Below, in pieces: positions 36,831 to 45,488 of a DNA stretch of 64,000 nucleotides. Each line of letters opens with the position of its first letter. Position 1 is the stretch's first letter. The notes beneath the pieces were generated by a model. It was not told where the DNA came from. It saw only the letters and a program-made list of their open reading frames with translations, and ran no database searches. Origin of the DNA: Methyloprofundus sedimenti (GTDB lineage: Bacteria > Pseudomonadota > Gammaproteobacteria > Methylococcales > Methylomonadaceae); contig NZ_LPUF01000001.1 in the NCBI RefSeq assembly GCF_002072955.1, forward strand, positions 467,001-531,000, read 5' to 3'. Made by a program: the position numbers and the translations under genes.

Positions 36831-37187
36831 TCAGGGATAGCGAACCAGACAATATATGCCAGAGGTTATGAGAATCATACCCAGAAGTTTCAAATAAGAA
36901 ATGTGCTCACCTAAAATTAATATACTTGCTACAGCAACCAGGAGGAAGGTAGCTCCTGCCATGGCGGGTGCAGCCAGTGACAACGGCAGCAGGGCAAATA
37001 TGCGTACAGTAAGCACGAAACTTGCACCGTAAAGTATGATTGCAACAATAATCCACGGAGTCAGCCATGGGCTTATCCATGCATCCCAGCCTTTAATTAA
37101 TGTACGGTCTGATTGGCTGGCCAGTTTAATCGACACTTGCGCAGCAACATTGCATAATATGGCGATAATAGAAAGAAGCCAGATCAT
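36831..37187 (-). CDS. EamA/SMR-type small membrane protein (putative sugar-lipid flippase)
   Basis: 118 aa, four transmembrane helices (IWLLSIIAILCNVAAQVSIK ... LLPLSLAAPAMAGATFLLVA ... LKLLGMILITSGIYCLV), the size and pattern of ArnE/ArnF and small multidrug resistance proteins. It overlaps the GtrB-like gene by four bases. In the Arn pathway such proteins flip undecaprenyl-phosphate-aminoarabinose; here the partner suggests an analogous job for another sugar. Confidence 0.82.
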   Translation of the reverse strand: MIWLLSIIAILCNVAAQVSIKLASQSDRTLIKGWDAWISPWLTPWIIVAIILYGASFVLTVRIFALLPLSLAAPAMAGATFLLVAVASILILGEHISYLKLLGMILITSGIYCLVRYP

Positions 37188-38134
37188 TTATTACTTCCCT
37201 GGTTTTTTTTGGGTTTTATCAGGTAGCTAGGGCGGCCTTTGACTTCTTCATAAATGCGCCTCAAATAATGACTGATAATACCAAGCCCCATAAGCACTGT
37301 TCCGCCGATGATAACGATGAGTAAATTGATGGTGGTAAAGCCATCAAGCGCAACACCTTGCCATTTTTGCCAAAGGCTCAATATACCTATTATAAGGCCG
37401 AGTGCTAGACTAAAAGCACCTGTCCAGCTCACAATGCGTAAAGGTAAGCTGGATAGTGCGGTTATATTATCTATTGCATAACAGAGTAGCCGAAATCGAC
37501 TCCAGCGGCTCCCCCCCGTCCCTTTTCTTAATGCAACTTTAAAGGGTATCCGTGCTGACGGGTATCCTGACCAGTCAATCAGCCCGCGGAAAAAACGTTG
37601 ATTCTCGGGGAACGCCAGGTAAGTATTTACAACATGCCGGTCAAGTAGCTTAAAGTCACATAAACCGCGAATATTCAGATGAGTGAAAAAGTGAAATAGC
37701 GCATAAAAAATATACGAGAAAACCTTACTCGCTATGGGTTCTCTACCACGATCGGCCTTAATCGCTTCAACAACTAAAACGCCACTAGACCAAAGTTTTA
37801 CCATCTGTGGAATTAATTCAGGCGGATGCTGCAAATCGGCATCAAGTATAATAACTGCCTTTCCCTCTGCGGCTTTAAGACCGGCGTGTATCGCTGCTTC
37901 TTTACCAAAGTTACGAGTGAGTTCGATTAGGTGAATGCGGGAATCATTGCGTGCTAAGGCTGCAATTTTTTCCACTGTGTTATCTGTAGATCCATCATCT
38001 ACAGCAATGATTTCAATTGGCATGTCTTCGCCACAATATGCCGCTGATAAGATAGTCTGTAGATTTTGGCTTATGTCAGAGCTTTCGTTGAAAATAGGAA
38101 TGACAAGTGATATTACTGGGGACGGGGTTGGCAT
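37184..38134 (-). CDS. GtrB/ArnC-like polyprenyl-phosphate glycosyltransferase
   Basis: 316 aa. ISLVIPIFNESSDIS, AVDDGSTDNTVEKI, ELTRNFGKEAAIHAGLKAA and DADLQHPPE define the GT2 DPM1-like domain; two C-terminal helices (FSLALGLIIGILSL; TTINLLIVIIGGTVLMGLGI) anchor it. It charges a polyprenyl phosphate at the inner membrane. Immediately followed by the SMR-type gene, then by a GT-C gene, a complete three-part transfer module. Confidence 0.92.
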   Translation of the reverse strand: MPTPSPVISLVIPIFNESSDISQNLQTILSAAYCGEDMPIEIIAVDDGSTDNTVEKIAALARNDSRIHLIELTRNFGKEAAIHAGLKAAEGKAVIILDADLQHPPELIPQMVKLWSSGVLVVEAIKADRGREPIASKVFSYIFYALFHFFTHLNIRGLCDFKLLDRHVVNTYLAFPENQRFFRGLIDWSGYPSARIPFKVALRKGTGGSRWSRFRLLCYAIDNITALSSLPLRIVSWTGAFSLALGLIIGILSLWQKWQGVALDGFTTINLLIVIIGGTVLMGLGIISHYLRRIYEEVKGRPSYLIKPKKNQGSNK

Positions 38135-38651
38135 TGCCTTAATCTCAAGCTAGCTATGTGATTAAGCATTTTATGTTTTTTTTCAGGGAGTCACAATCTT
38201 AAATGAACCCCATTCACTAAAATAGTCCTGAACCTAGTTATGCGAACTGTTATTCCACAAGTGAGCAATAGTCATAATGATGAGATTTCTTATACACGTC
38301 ACTTTATCAACCAGGCTGGATTTTTAGACTAAGGAATAGTGTAAGATTTCGGCCACTATAGACTTTCAGATAAATAACGTCCACATGCCCAAACAAAAAT
38401 TCCAGATTCATAAGGGCTGTAAAGAATTTGAATGCAAATTTAATATCTGAGAATCGGTAGACGTTTTCTTGCTGAGGACTGAAAATCTGAGCGCGAAGGG
38501 GTTTTATCTATGACCAGATAGTATGACGTTGTTTATATGATGATGGGCTGTATTACATCTTTTATGATAAAGTATATAATTTTGTGATTGGCTGCTTCTT
38601 GTCGTAGAGCAACAGCAAAGATTGTTTATCAAATCAGTTTAGGAAACTTTC
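38135..38651. other. divergent intergenic region, no gene seen
   Basis: About 517 bases separate the minus-strand glycosyltransferase from the plus-strand exporter operon, so promoters in both directions are expected. I see no convincing -35/-10 pair, tRNA or repeat family member. The only clear signal is AGGAAAC just before the TTG start of the exporter permease. Confidence 0.4.
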
Positions 38652-39440
38652 TTGACTATAGTAAAAACCGTTTTTTCTCACACTCATGTCTTGCGTTTGT
38701 TAATCACGCGGGATCTTTCCAGTCGATACAAAGGAACCATGCTCGGTATTTTCTGGCTGTTTTTACAGCCTTTGATGATGGTGGTTGTCTATTCATTTGT
38801 GTTTTCTGTGATTATGAAGGTAAGAATTCCCGGCATGGACAATTCTTATGATTTTGCTTTGTATCTAATGGCTGCAATGATGCCATTTTTTGCTTTTCAG
38901 GATGCCATTCTGGCAGCGAGTAACTCTTTGTTCACTGGCAGCTCTTTATTGCATAAATCTACCTTACCCGCCTTGCTGATACCGTTAGTACCCATGCTGA
39001 CTACGGTGGTGACAGAGATTGTTGCCTTAGTTGTTATCGTGTTAGCGACTTTTTTATTGCTAAAACAAGTGTCCTGGTATTTGCTGTTATTACCTGTACT
39101 GATTTTGATCCGGCTTTGTTTAAGTATTGCTTTGGGTTATATGGTGGCCACTTTATCGGTATTTATTCAGGATTTGCGCCAGGCTTTGGGTTTGCTGCTG
39201 ACAGTGTTGATGTTTTTAACGCCTATTGTGTACCCAGTCAGCATGATTCCGGCCGAGTTTATACCGATGAATAATTTAAATCCCATGTATCATTTGCTGG
39301 ATGCTTATCGTGCAGTAATTCTTAGAGGAGAAATGCCTGATATCGGACTGGTCTATGTCGCAGGTTTTTCAATCGTGCTGTTATTCTTAGGTATTTATTT
39401 TTTTCAAAAATCCATAGCACGTGCCAAGGATTTTGTATGA
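38652..39440 (+). CDS. wzm: ABC-type polysaccharide exporter permease (Wzm-like)
   Basis: 262 aa, six transmembrane helices. The N-terminal helix region RDLSSRYKGTMLGIFWLFLQ is typical of ABC-2 polysaccharide/teichoic-acid exporters, and MFLTPIVYP sits near helix 5. It pairs with the ATPase gene that overlaps it (ATGA) to move a finished, lipid-linked glycan to the periplasmic face. TTG start with AGGAAAC upstream; no ATG before the conserved region. Confidence 0.9.
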   Translation: MTIVKTVFSHTHVLRLLITRDLSSRYKGTMLGIFWLFLQPLMMVVVYSFVFSVIMKVRIPGMDNSYDFALYLMAAMMPFFAFQDAILAASNSLFTGSSLLHKSTLPALLIPLVPMLTTVVTEIVALVVIVLATFLLLKQVSWYLLLLPVLILIRLCLSIALGYMVATLSVFIQDLRQALGLLLTVLMFLTPIVYPVSMIPAEFIPMNNLNPMYHLLDAYRAVILRGEMPDIGLVYVAGFSIVLLFLGIYFFQKSIARAKDFV

Positions 39441-40654
39441 GTGCTTTAATCGCAACTGATTTAGCCAAGGCTTATCGACGCTATCAGAAACCAATTGATA
39501 GCTTAAAAGAGCTGGTTTTTAGAAGACAGTATCATGAGCAATTCTGGGCATTAAAGGGTGTCAGTTTTCGCTGTGAACCAGGCGAGGTTTTAGGTATCGT
39601 TGGCGATAATGGTGCCGGTAAAAGTAGTCTATTAAAGCTCTTGGCGGGTACCATGCAGCCTACACAGGGCGAATTGATTGTTAATGGGCGCGTGTCAGCA
39701 ATTTTGGAGTTAGGCTCGGGCTTTCATCCAGATTTTACCGGGCTGGAAAATATTCATTTGGGGTGTGCAATGCTGGGCTTGAGTGCTGAGCAAATTGCTG
39801 CAAAAGTGGATGATATTATTGATTTTTCCGAGTTAGCTGATTTTATTTATCAACCGGTTAAAACCTATTCTTCGGGTATGTTTGTGCGCCTGGCTTTTTC
39901 GGTAGTAACATCAGTTGATCCTGATATTTTGGTAGTTGATGAGGCTTTATCAGTTGGCGATCAGCATTTTCAGAAGAAAAGCATGGATCGTATGATGGCG
40001 TTTAAGGATCAGGGCAAGGCTTTAGTCTTTTGTTCGCATAGTCTTTATCATGTCAAAGAGTTATGTAAACGAGCCATATGGCTGGATAAGGGCGTGATTC
40101 AGGCACAAGGTAATAGTGGTGAAGTCATTGATCAGTATAATGATCATGTGCGCATGCAGAATAGAGTGTCCGTTGTTAAGCCTGTTCAATCTGAAAGCAT
40201 AGAAAAGACGGACAAAAGTCAGTTAACGGCATATTTAGTGGATGCCTCGTTACTACGTGTTAAAAAGACAGGTGATGATGTCGTTATATACCGGACTGGT
40301 GACGCCTTCCGAGTAAAGGTGATGGCGCATAAACAGAGCAGTCTGGCTCTAGAAGATGTGCATATAGGCATTATAATCAAACGCAATGATGGTGTGCAGT
40401 GTTTTGGTGTGAGTACTGTCTTGGATAACGTTGCTTTATTTACTGGCGAAGACAAAAATGACCTGGGTGTGGTTTATGAGATTCCTGAATTAACTTTATT
40501 GTCCGGACACTATAGCCTGGAGATCTGGTTAATTGATACCACCAGTGCGCATGTGTATGATTCCATGCAAAGTTGCTGTGAATTTAAAGTCAGGCAGACA
40601 GGCACAGAGGTAGGAGTAACGTATCTTGAGCATCAATGGAGTGCGCCGGTATGA
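39437..40654 (+). CDS. wzt: ABC exporter ATPase with carbohydrate-binding C-domain (Wzt-like)
   Basis: 405 aa. Nucleotide-binding domain 1-~235 with Walker A GDNGAGKSSLLK, signature SSGMFVRLAF, Walker B PDILVVDEAL and switch His (CSHSLYHV). Residues ~260-405 form a beta-sandwich Wzt C-terminal domain, which in family members recognises the modified end of the O-polysaccharide before export. That implies capping chemistry is encoded nearby; the methyltransferase domains at 42 and 48 kb are candidates. Confidence 0.93.
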   Translation: MSALIATDLAKAYRRYQKPIDSLKELVFRRQYHEQFWALKGVSFRCEPGEVLGIVGDNGAGKSSLLKLLAGTMQPTQGELIVNGRVSAILELGSGFHPDFTGLENIHLGCAMLGLSAEQIAAKVDDIIDFSELADFIYQPVKTYSSGMFVRLAFSVVTSVDPDILVVDEALSVGDQHFQKKSMDRMMAFKDQGKALVFCSHSLYHVKELCKRAIWLDKGVIQAQGNSGEVIDQYNDHVRMQNRVSVVKPVQSESIEKTDKSQLTAYLVDASLLRVKKTGDDVVIYRTGDAFRVKVMAHKQSSLALEDVHIGIIIKRNDGVQCFGVSTVLDNVALFTGEDKNDLGVVYEIPELTLLSGHYSLEIWLIDTTSAHVYDSMQSCCEFKVRQTGTEVGVTYLEHQWSAPV

Positions 40655-41538
40655 ATTTACGCTTTAAATACCGTTTTTTATTGCCTTTACTTGCGCAGCT
40701 GCCGCAAAGTATAGCTTATCGCCTTGCCAGCTTATCTGGCCGATTTTCGCGAACTGGGTATGTAGCCGAAAAAAACGTGATTATTGAGCAAATGCAAACG
40801 GTTTTTTCCGAGAAAGGTCGGGATGCACTGGAGGCCAGCGCTGATTATTTTTTTGGTATGGTTGAACGTGAGGCTTTAGATACCTTTTTTTTTAGAACGC
40901 GTAAAACAGCCCGGCAAGTAGAGCAATTTATTCGGTTAGAAGATTTTCACCATGTAACAGATGCCCGGAAGGCAGGGCAGCGTGTCATTATCAGCAGTGG
41001 TCATTTTGGTCGCTTCTGGATGGCAGGTGTGGGTATGCAAGCGCAGGGCGTTTCAGTGGGAACTATTACCCGTGATGGTGGGGAAACAAATGAGCATGGC
41101 TTGCCTGAAGATGAATATCAGTATCGACTAAAAAAACTGGCCTGGCTACAACAATGTTTTGGCGGACCTTTTTTGGTTGAAGGAGATTCAGCTCGACCTA
41201 TTTATCGTGCCCTGAATGAGCATGTGATGGGTTTATTTATTGATGTTCCTTATTCGGGCGATAAAAATGGCTGTATAAGTTTGCCTTTTTTAGGTAAAGA
41301 GACTCGTTTTCCTTTAGGTCCTGCAAAAATCGCAAAAAGGGCACAGGCGTTAATTGTCCCTTTTTATGTGTTCGAGTCACGGGCAGGGCTGCGCGCAAAA
41401 TTTTATCCACCCATTGATACTGAACATTTAAATGAGCAAGACATTATGCTTCAGTTGGTTGGATTACTGGAACAGCAGGTTTTAGCTTATCCCGAGCAAT
41501 GGTGGTTGTGGCAGGCTTTACCGTTAATGAGGCAGTAA
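40651..41538 (+). CDS. LpxL/HtrB-like lipid A acyltransferase family protein, atypical active site
   Basis: 295 aa from ATG 40651 (ATGA overlap with wzt; GGAG eight bases before). The family's core strand and loop appear as RVIISSGHFGRFWMAG. Typical members read GHFGNWE, with His-x4-Glu/Asp as catalytic pair; here the acidic position is Trp. Other parts (GLFIDVPYSGDKNGC, FPLGPAKIAKRAQALIVPFY, WWLWQ) fit the LpxL/LABLAT fold. It may be a variant acyltransferase or have lost that chemistry. Exporter linkage suggests a role in modifying a glycan lipid. Confidence 0.75.
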   Translation: MNLRFKYRFLLPLLAQLPQSIAYRLASLSGRFSRTGYVAEKNVIIEQMQTVFSEKGRDALEASADYFFGMVEREALDTFFFRTRKTARQVEQFIRLEDFHHVTDARKAGQRVIISSGHFGRFWMAGVGMQAQGVSVGTITRDGGETNEHGLPEDEYQYRLKKLAWLQQCFGGPFLVEGDSARPIYRALNEHVMGLFIDVPYSGDKNGCISLPFLGKETRFPLGPAKIAKRAQALIVPFYVFESRAGLRAKFYPPIDTEHLNEQDIMLQLVGLLEQQVLAYPEQWWLWQALPLMRQ

Positions 41539-41674
41539 GCTGGTTTTACTGCGCTTTATGTTTAGGGCGGGACCGAACCAAGAGCATACCGGAAAACTAA
41601 AATATCGCCCCATATTAGTGGCTGGTTTGCCATAAAACGAAATTAATGATTTATTTAAAAAATGAGTGTGAAAT

Positions 41675-41929
41675 ATGACTAAACCAACAATGCGTGAATA
41701 CAATTTGCTATCCGAGCGATTTATTGCATTAGCGAATGAAATGAAAAATGAAGGTAAAAGCCAGCAGATGATTAATGCTGCATTAATGTCTGCATCCGGT
41801 ATTTATGCGACTTATACGGCAGCCGGGAACGCTGGCGGCTTAAAGCCCTCAGGAGTTGATCAGGTGGTTGCGGTGTATAAAGCTAATCTGGAAAATGTGC
41901 AGAAATTAAAACAGCAACAAGTTGAGTAA
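41675..41929 (+). CDS. DUF3144 family small protein
   Basis: 84 aa, soluble, mostly helical (NLLSERFIALANEMKNEGKS; INAALMSASGIYATYTAAGN; GVDQVVAVYKANLENVQKLK). The sequence matches what I know of DUF3144, a small protein found in gammaproteobacteria, with no established function. It has its own leader and looks unrelated in role to the flanking glycan genes. Confidence 0.8.
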   Translation: MTKPTMREYNLLSERFIALANEMKNEGKSQQMINAALMSASGIYATYTAAGNAGGLKPSGVDQVVAVYKANLENVQKLKQQQVE

Positions 41930-41934
41930 TCATT

Positions 41935-42021
41935 GTAGGGCAGGCTTTAGTCTGTTGATGAGTGCAGGTTTAATCTTGATATAAAAATGTTGGGATCTAG
42001 TGAGCTAAAGTTCGCTCTATA
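41935..42021. repeat. degenerate GTAGGGC...TTTAG repeat
   Basis: GTAGGGCAGGCTTTAGTCTG followed ~60 bases later by GTGAGCTAAAGTTCGCTCTA: a decayed member of the palindromic family at 24101 and 29729, directly after the DUF3144 stop. Confidence 0.45.
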
Positions 42022-42062
42022 GCTGTAAATATCCAGATCGTCGAAGTTTGTTAATAATATAT

Positions 42063-44993
42063 ATGAGTAAAAAAAAATACCAATTTACCCTTGATACCGC
42101 TGAGAAAAATGACTCGCATATGGGTTTGGCGCGTCGCATTAAGCCTCAGCAGCGCATTCTGGAGTTAGGCTGTTCGAGTGGTTATTTATCTGCGTTTTTG
42201 CAACAGGAGCTGGCTTGTGATGTAGTTGGGGTGGATATTGATGCGGATGTTCTACAGCAGGCTGCGCCTTTTTGTGTGCAGGCTATTGTTGCCGATCTGG
42301 ATACTGATACCTGGCTGGCAGAAATAGAGGGTCAGCAGTTTGATGTTGTTTTATGTGCGGATGTCCTGGAGCACTTAAAAAACCCTGCGGCAATGCTGAC
42401 CAGTTTAAAGCCTTTTCTACATGCTGAAAGCTATCTTTTAGCATCGGTGCCCAATGTCGCGCATGCATCTATACGCCTGGAGTTATTGCAGGGACATTTT
42501 GATTATGAAACACTGGGGTTGCTAGATGATACGCATTTACATTTTTACACCCGGGATGGTTTAATTTCAATGCTAATGCAAGCGGGATATGTCTGTTGTG
42601 ATATTAGCTATAGCATACAAGATTTGGCTGATGAAGTCATTGATCAGCATTTAGCAAATGCGGGTTTGCAATCATCCCCAATGGCGCGTGAATTATTGCA
42701 TACTCCTGACGCCGTTGCGTATCAGTTTATTATTCAAGCGCGTCCGACACCAGAAGAATTGTTGCAGCATTTGCCTCAACCTTTAGCGCCTAAGCCTTTA
42801 GTGAGTTCTGGCGTGTTTTATGGTGAAAAACAAGAAAAGATAGTTGCTTTGGCGCATCAACTAGAGACCGAACTAGAACATAACAAACATCATCAAAAGC
42901 ATATTGGTCAGCTTGAAGAAGTAATAAAGTTCTTAGAGCAACGATTAAATACCGAAGCTGAACATAATAAAAATCACCAACTGGCTATTAAGGCATGGCA
43001 GGAGTCGACGGTGGTTTTAGATGAAGCATTATTTGATTTGACGGCACAGTTACAACTAGAGCAGGAAAAAAATACCAGATTATCATCAGAGCAAGTTTTC
43101 TTAATGGATAGAGTTGCCTGTTTAACAGATAATATCCAGCATCTGGAACAGGTTTTACAGCGAGTACATAATAAAATCAGTTACCGCGTAGTGCGCGGAA
43201 TGAAAAACACACCGAAAAAAATATCAGGTCTTCTAAGCAAGACAGAAAAGGCTGATAAGCATGAGTTGATTAATTTTTTCGATTATGACGCCTGGCTTAC
43301 GGCACAAAGTCAATGGCATGAACAGGAATTATCGGCATATAGGGGAGACGTTAAGACATGGCAAAATCCACCAAAAATTGCTGTATTAATGCCGGTTTAT
43401 AATCCAGATAAAGACTGTCTGGTCAATGCCGTAGAGTCTGTTTTGCGGCAGGTCTATGGCAATTTCGAATTATGCATTGCAGATGATGCCTCCACTGCTG
43501 GTTACGTGCGAGAAGTTTTGCAGTCCTATATGCGGAAAGATTCTCGGGTTAAAGTCGTTTTTCGTGAGCAAAACGGGCATATTTCTGCGGCATCTAACAG
43601 CGCCTTGTCATTAGTCGAGGCGGATTATGTAGCCTTAATGGATCATGATGATTTATTGACACCCGATGCCTTGTACTGGGTGGTAAGAAGCATACAACAG
43701 CACCCTGATGTACAGTTAATTTATTCTGATGAAGATAAAATGGATTTGCAGGGAAAGCGTTATGCACCCTATTTTAAGCCGGACTGGAATCCTGAATTAT
43801 TGTTATCGCATAATTTTATTTGCCATTTAGGCGTTTATAAGACCGCGCAAGTCAATGCCTTAGGCGGCTTTAATCCAGACTTTGATGGGGCGCAGGATTA
43901 TGATTTGGCATTACGTTATGTCGCAGGGTTAAAACTTGAGCAGATTGTACATATTCCACGCATTCTGTATCACTGGCGTGCCGTTGCCGGTAGTACAGCA
44001 AATGGCGTACATGAAAAACCCTATGCCGAAGCCAGGATTGAAAAAGCTGTAGCGAGTGCACTAGAACGCCAGCACCGTCCTGCAGAGGTATCAGCACATA
44101 AGCAGTTGCCAGGTGCGGTACGAGTACGATATTTATTACCTGAGGTATTACCGCTAGTCAGTATAGTGATACCGACGCGCAACGGTTTCCATTTATTACA
44201 CCGCTGTGTGGAAAGTATTTTTGCCAAAACCACTTATCCTAATTATGAATTAATTATTATCGATAATGGTAGTAATGATCTGGTTTCGCTAAGATATTTA
44301 CAGCGTCTTCAAGAAAATCCTCGGGTAAGTATTATTCGTGATGATAGCCCATTTAATTATGCAGCCTTAAATAACAAAGCCGTTGCTGAAGCCAAAGGCG
44401 AAGTTATCGCTTTATTGAATAATGACCTGGAAGTGATTAATGCTGACTGGCTGGATGAAATGGTCAGTCACGTAGTACATCCTGAGGTAGGCGCAGTAGG
44501 GGCTAAATTATATTACCCAGATGACACTATCCAGCATGCGGGCGTTATTGTTGGTTTAGGTGGCGTAGCAGGGCATTCGCATAAGCATTCGCCAAGAGAT
44601 AACCCCGGTTATTGCGGCCGATTATTATTAGCGCAGAATTTATCAGCGGTAACCGCAGCTTGTTTGCTGGTTAGAAAAGACGTATTTGATCAGGTCGGTG
44701 GTTTTGATGAACAGCATTTATCTGTCGCTTTTAATGATGTAGATTTATGTTTACGTATTCAGGAACAAGGTTTTTATAATGTCTGGACTCCTTATGCTGA
44801 AATGTATCATTATGAATCTGCTAGTCGAGGTTATGAAGATACGCCTGAGAAACAGGCGCGTTTTAATAAAGAAGTCGCGTATATGAAACATCGCTGGGGG
44901 GAGGGCTTGTTAAGAGACCCTGCTTATAACCCCAATTTAACTCTTGATCGAGAAGACTTTTCTTTTGCCTGGCCGCATGCTAATAACATATAA
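42063..44993 (+). CDS. methyltransferase / coiled-coil / double GT2 fusion protein
   Basis: 976 aa from ATG 42063. Residues ~25-185: class I SAM methyltransferase (RILELGCSSGYLSAFL; VVLCADVLEHLKNPAAML). Residues ~260-380: coiled coil. Residues ~430-650: GT2 module 1 (IAVLMPVYNPDKDCL, DHDD, GAQDYDLALRYV). Residues ~700-940: GT2 module 2 (LVSIVIPTRNGFHLL, IIDNGSNDLVS, NND, FNDVDLCLRIQEQG). The architecture recalls polymerase/cap enzymes of ABC-exported O-antigens such as WbbD/WbdD-type systems. It could extend a chain and methylate its end; neighbouring Wzm/Wzt support this. Confidence 0.9.
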   Translation: MSKKKYQFTLDTAEKNDSHMGLARRIKPQQRILELGCSSGYLSAFLQQELACDVVGVDIDADVLQQAAPFCVQAIVADLDTDTWLAEIEGQQFDVVLCADVLEHLKNPAAMLTSLKPFLHAESYLLASVPNVAHASIRLELLQGHFDYETLGLLDDTHLHFYTRDGLISMLMQAGYVCCDISYSIQDLADEVIDQHLANAGLQSSPMARELLHTPDAVAYQFIIQARPTPEELLQHLPQPLAPKPLVSSGVFYGEKQEKIVALAHQLETELEHNKHHQKHIGQLEEVIKFLEQRLNTEAEHNKNHQLAIKAWQESTVVLDEALFDLTAQLQLEQEKNTRLSSEQVFLMDRVACLTDNIQHLEQVLQRVHNKISYRVVRGMKNTPKKISGLLSKTEKADKHELINFFDYDAWLTAQSQWHEQELSAYRGDVKTWQNPPKIAVLMPVYNPDKDCLVNAVESVLRQVYGNFELCIADDASTAGYVREVLQSYMRKDSRVKVVFREQNGHISAASNSALSLVEADYVALMDHDDLLTPDALYWVVRSIQQHPDVQLIYSDEDKMDLQGKRYAPYFKPDWNPELLLSHNFICHLGVYKTAQVNALGGFNPDFDGAQDYDLALRYVAGLKLEQIVHIPRILYHWRAVAGSTANGVHEKPYAEARIEKAVASALERQHRPAEVSAHKQLPGAVRVRYLLPEVLPLVSIVIPTRNGFHLLHRCVESIFAKTTYPNYELIIIDNGSNDLVSLRYLQRLQENPRVSIIRDDSPFNYAALNNKAVAEAKGEVIALLNNDLEVINADWLDEMVSHVVHPEVGAVGAKLYYPDDTIQHAGVIVGLGGVAGHSHKHSPRDNPGYCGRLLLAQNLSAVTAACLLVRKDVFDQVGGFDEQHLSVAFNDVDLCLRIQEQGFYNVWTPYAEMYHYESASRGYEDTPEKQARFNKEVAYMKHRWGEGLLRDPAYNPNLTLDREDFSFAWPHANNI

Positions 44994-45488
44994 GGTGCGG
45001 GTTCTCGATGTCGGTCGGGTTCTTTGTATCTCAACTTTCTTTGGATTATTTAAATATTATAAAGTGGACTAAAATCAGTTTTAACCAGGCATTAAATACC
45101 TATTCAGCCATTAGCAGGTGGGCGCAAAACCTGCTTTCCAGTAGATGCTCCGGTGTTGTTCAGCTTAGTTAAGTGTTGGATTTTTGTGAGATGATTAAAT
45201 TTTTATTTTGCTTTACTTAGGCTTTATTGACTGTGGTTGAAAGCACAGAAAAGCTATCCCGCTTTGCTTATAAATATTATTAAACAGTCCTCATGCTCGT
45301 TGATTACAAAAAGAGTTTTTTGTGTTGTGTGTTGATAGTTTGATATCACGAGTATGCATCACGAGCCTTTAATTGATAAGAATCAAGTTGTAATGATTCT
45401 TGAGTTAATACAAGAGTGCGATTCATTATATTGAATTAACGACCCGCTAGAGTATTTTTCAGGAAAAATATTTTTATACTTTAATTAT
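44994..45488. other. 495-base noncoding spacer
   Basis: AT-rich, no ORF of note. The one clear structure is AAGAATCA-8 bases-TGATTCTT at 45378-45401. It separates the exporter/fusion genes from the next glycan operon and probably holds that operon's promoter. Confidence 0.4.
45378..45401. promoter_or_regulatory. perfect dyad, possible operator
   Basis: AAGAATCA AGTTGTAA TGATTCTT: eight-base arms, eight-base centre, 88 bases upstream of the 45489 ATG. Suited to a dimeric regulator, but no family can be assigned. Confidence 0.3.

Noticed and set aside
45453-45470. TATTTTTC/GAAAAATA inverted repeat before the 45489 gene
   Set aside because: AT-only stem likely by chance in AT-rich DNA; too weak to call an operator or terminator.
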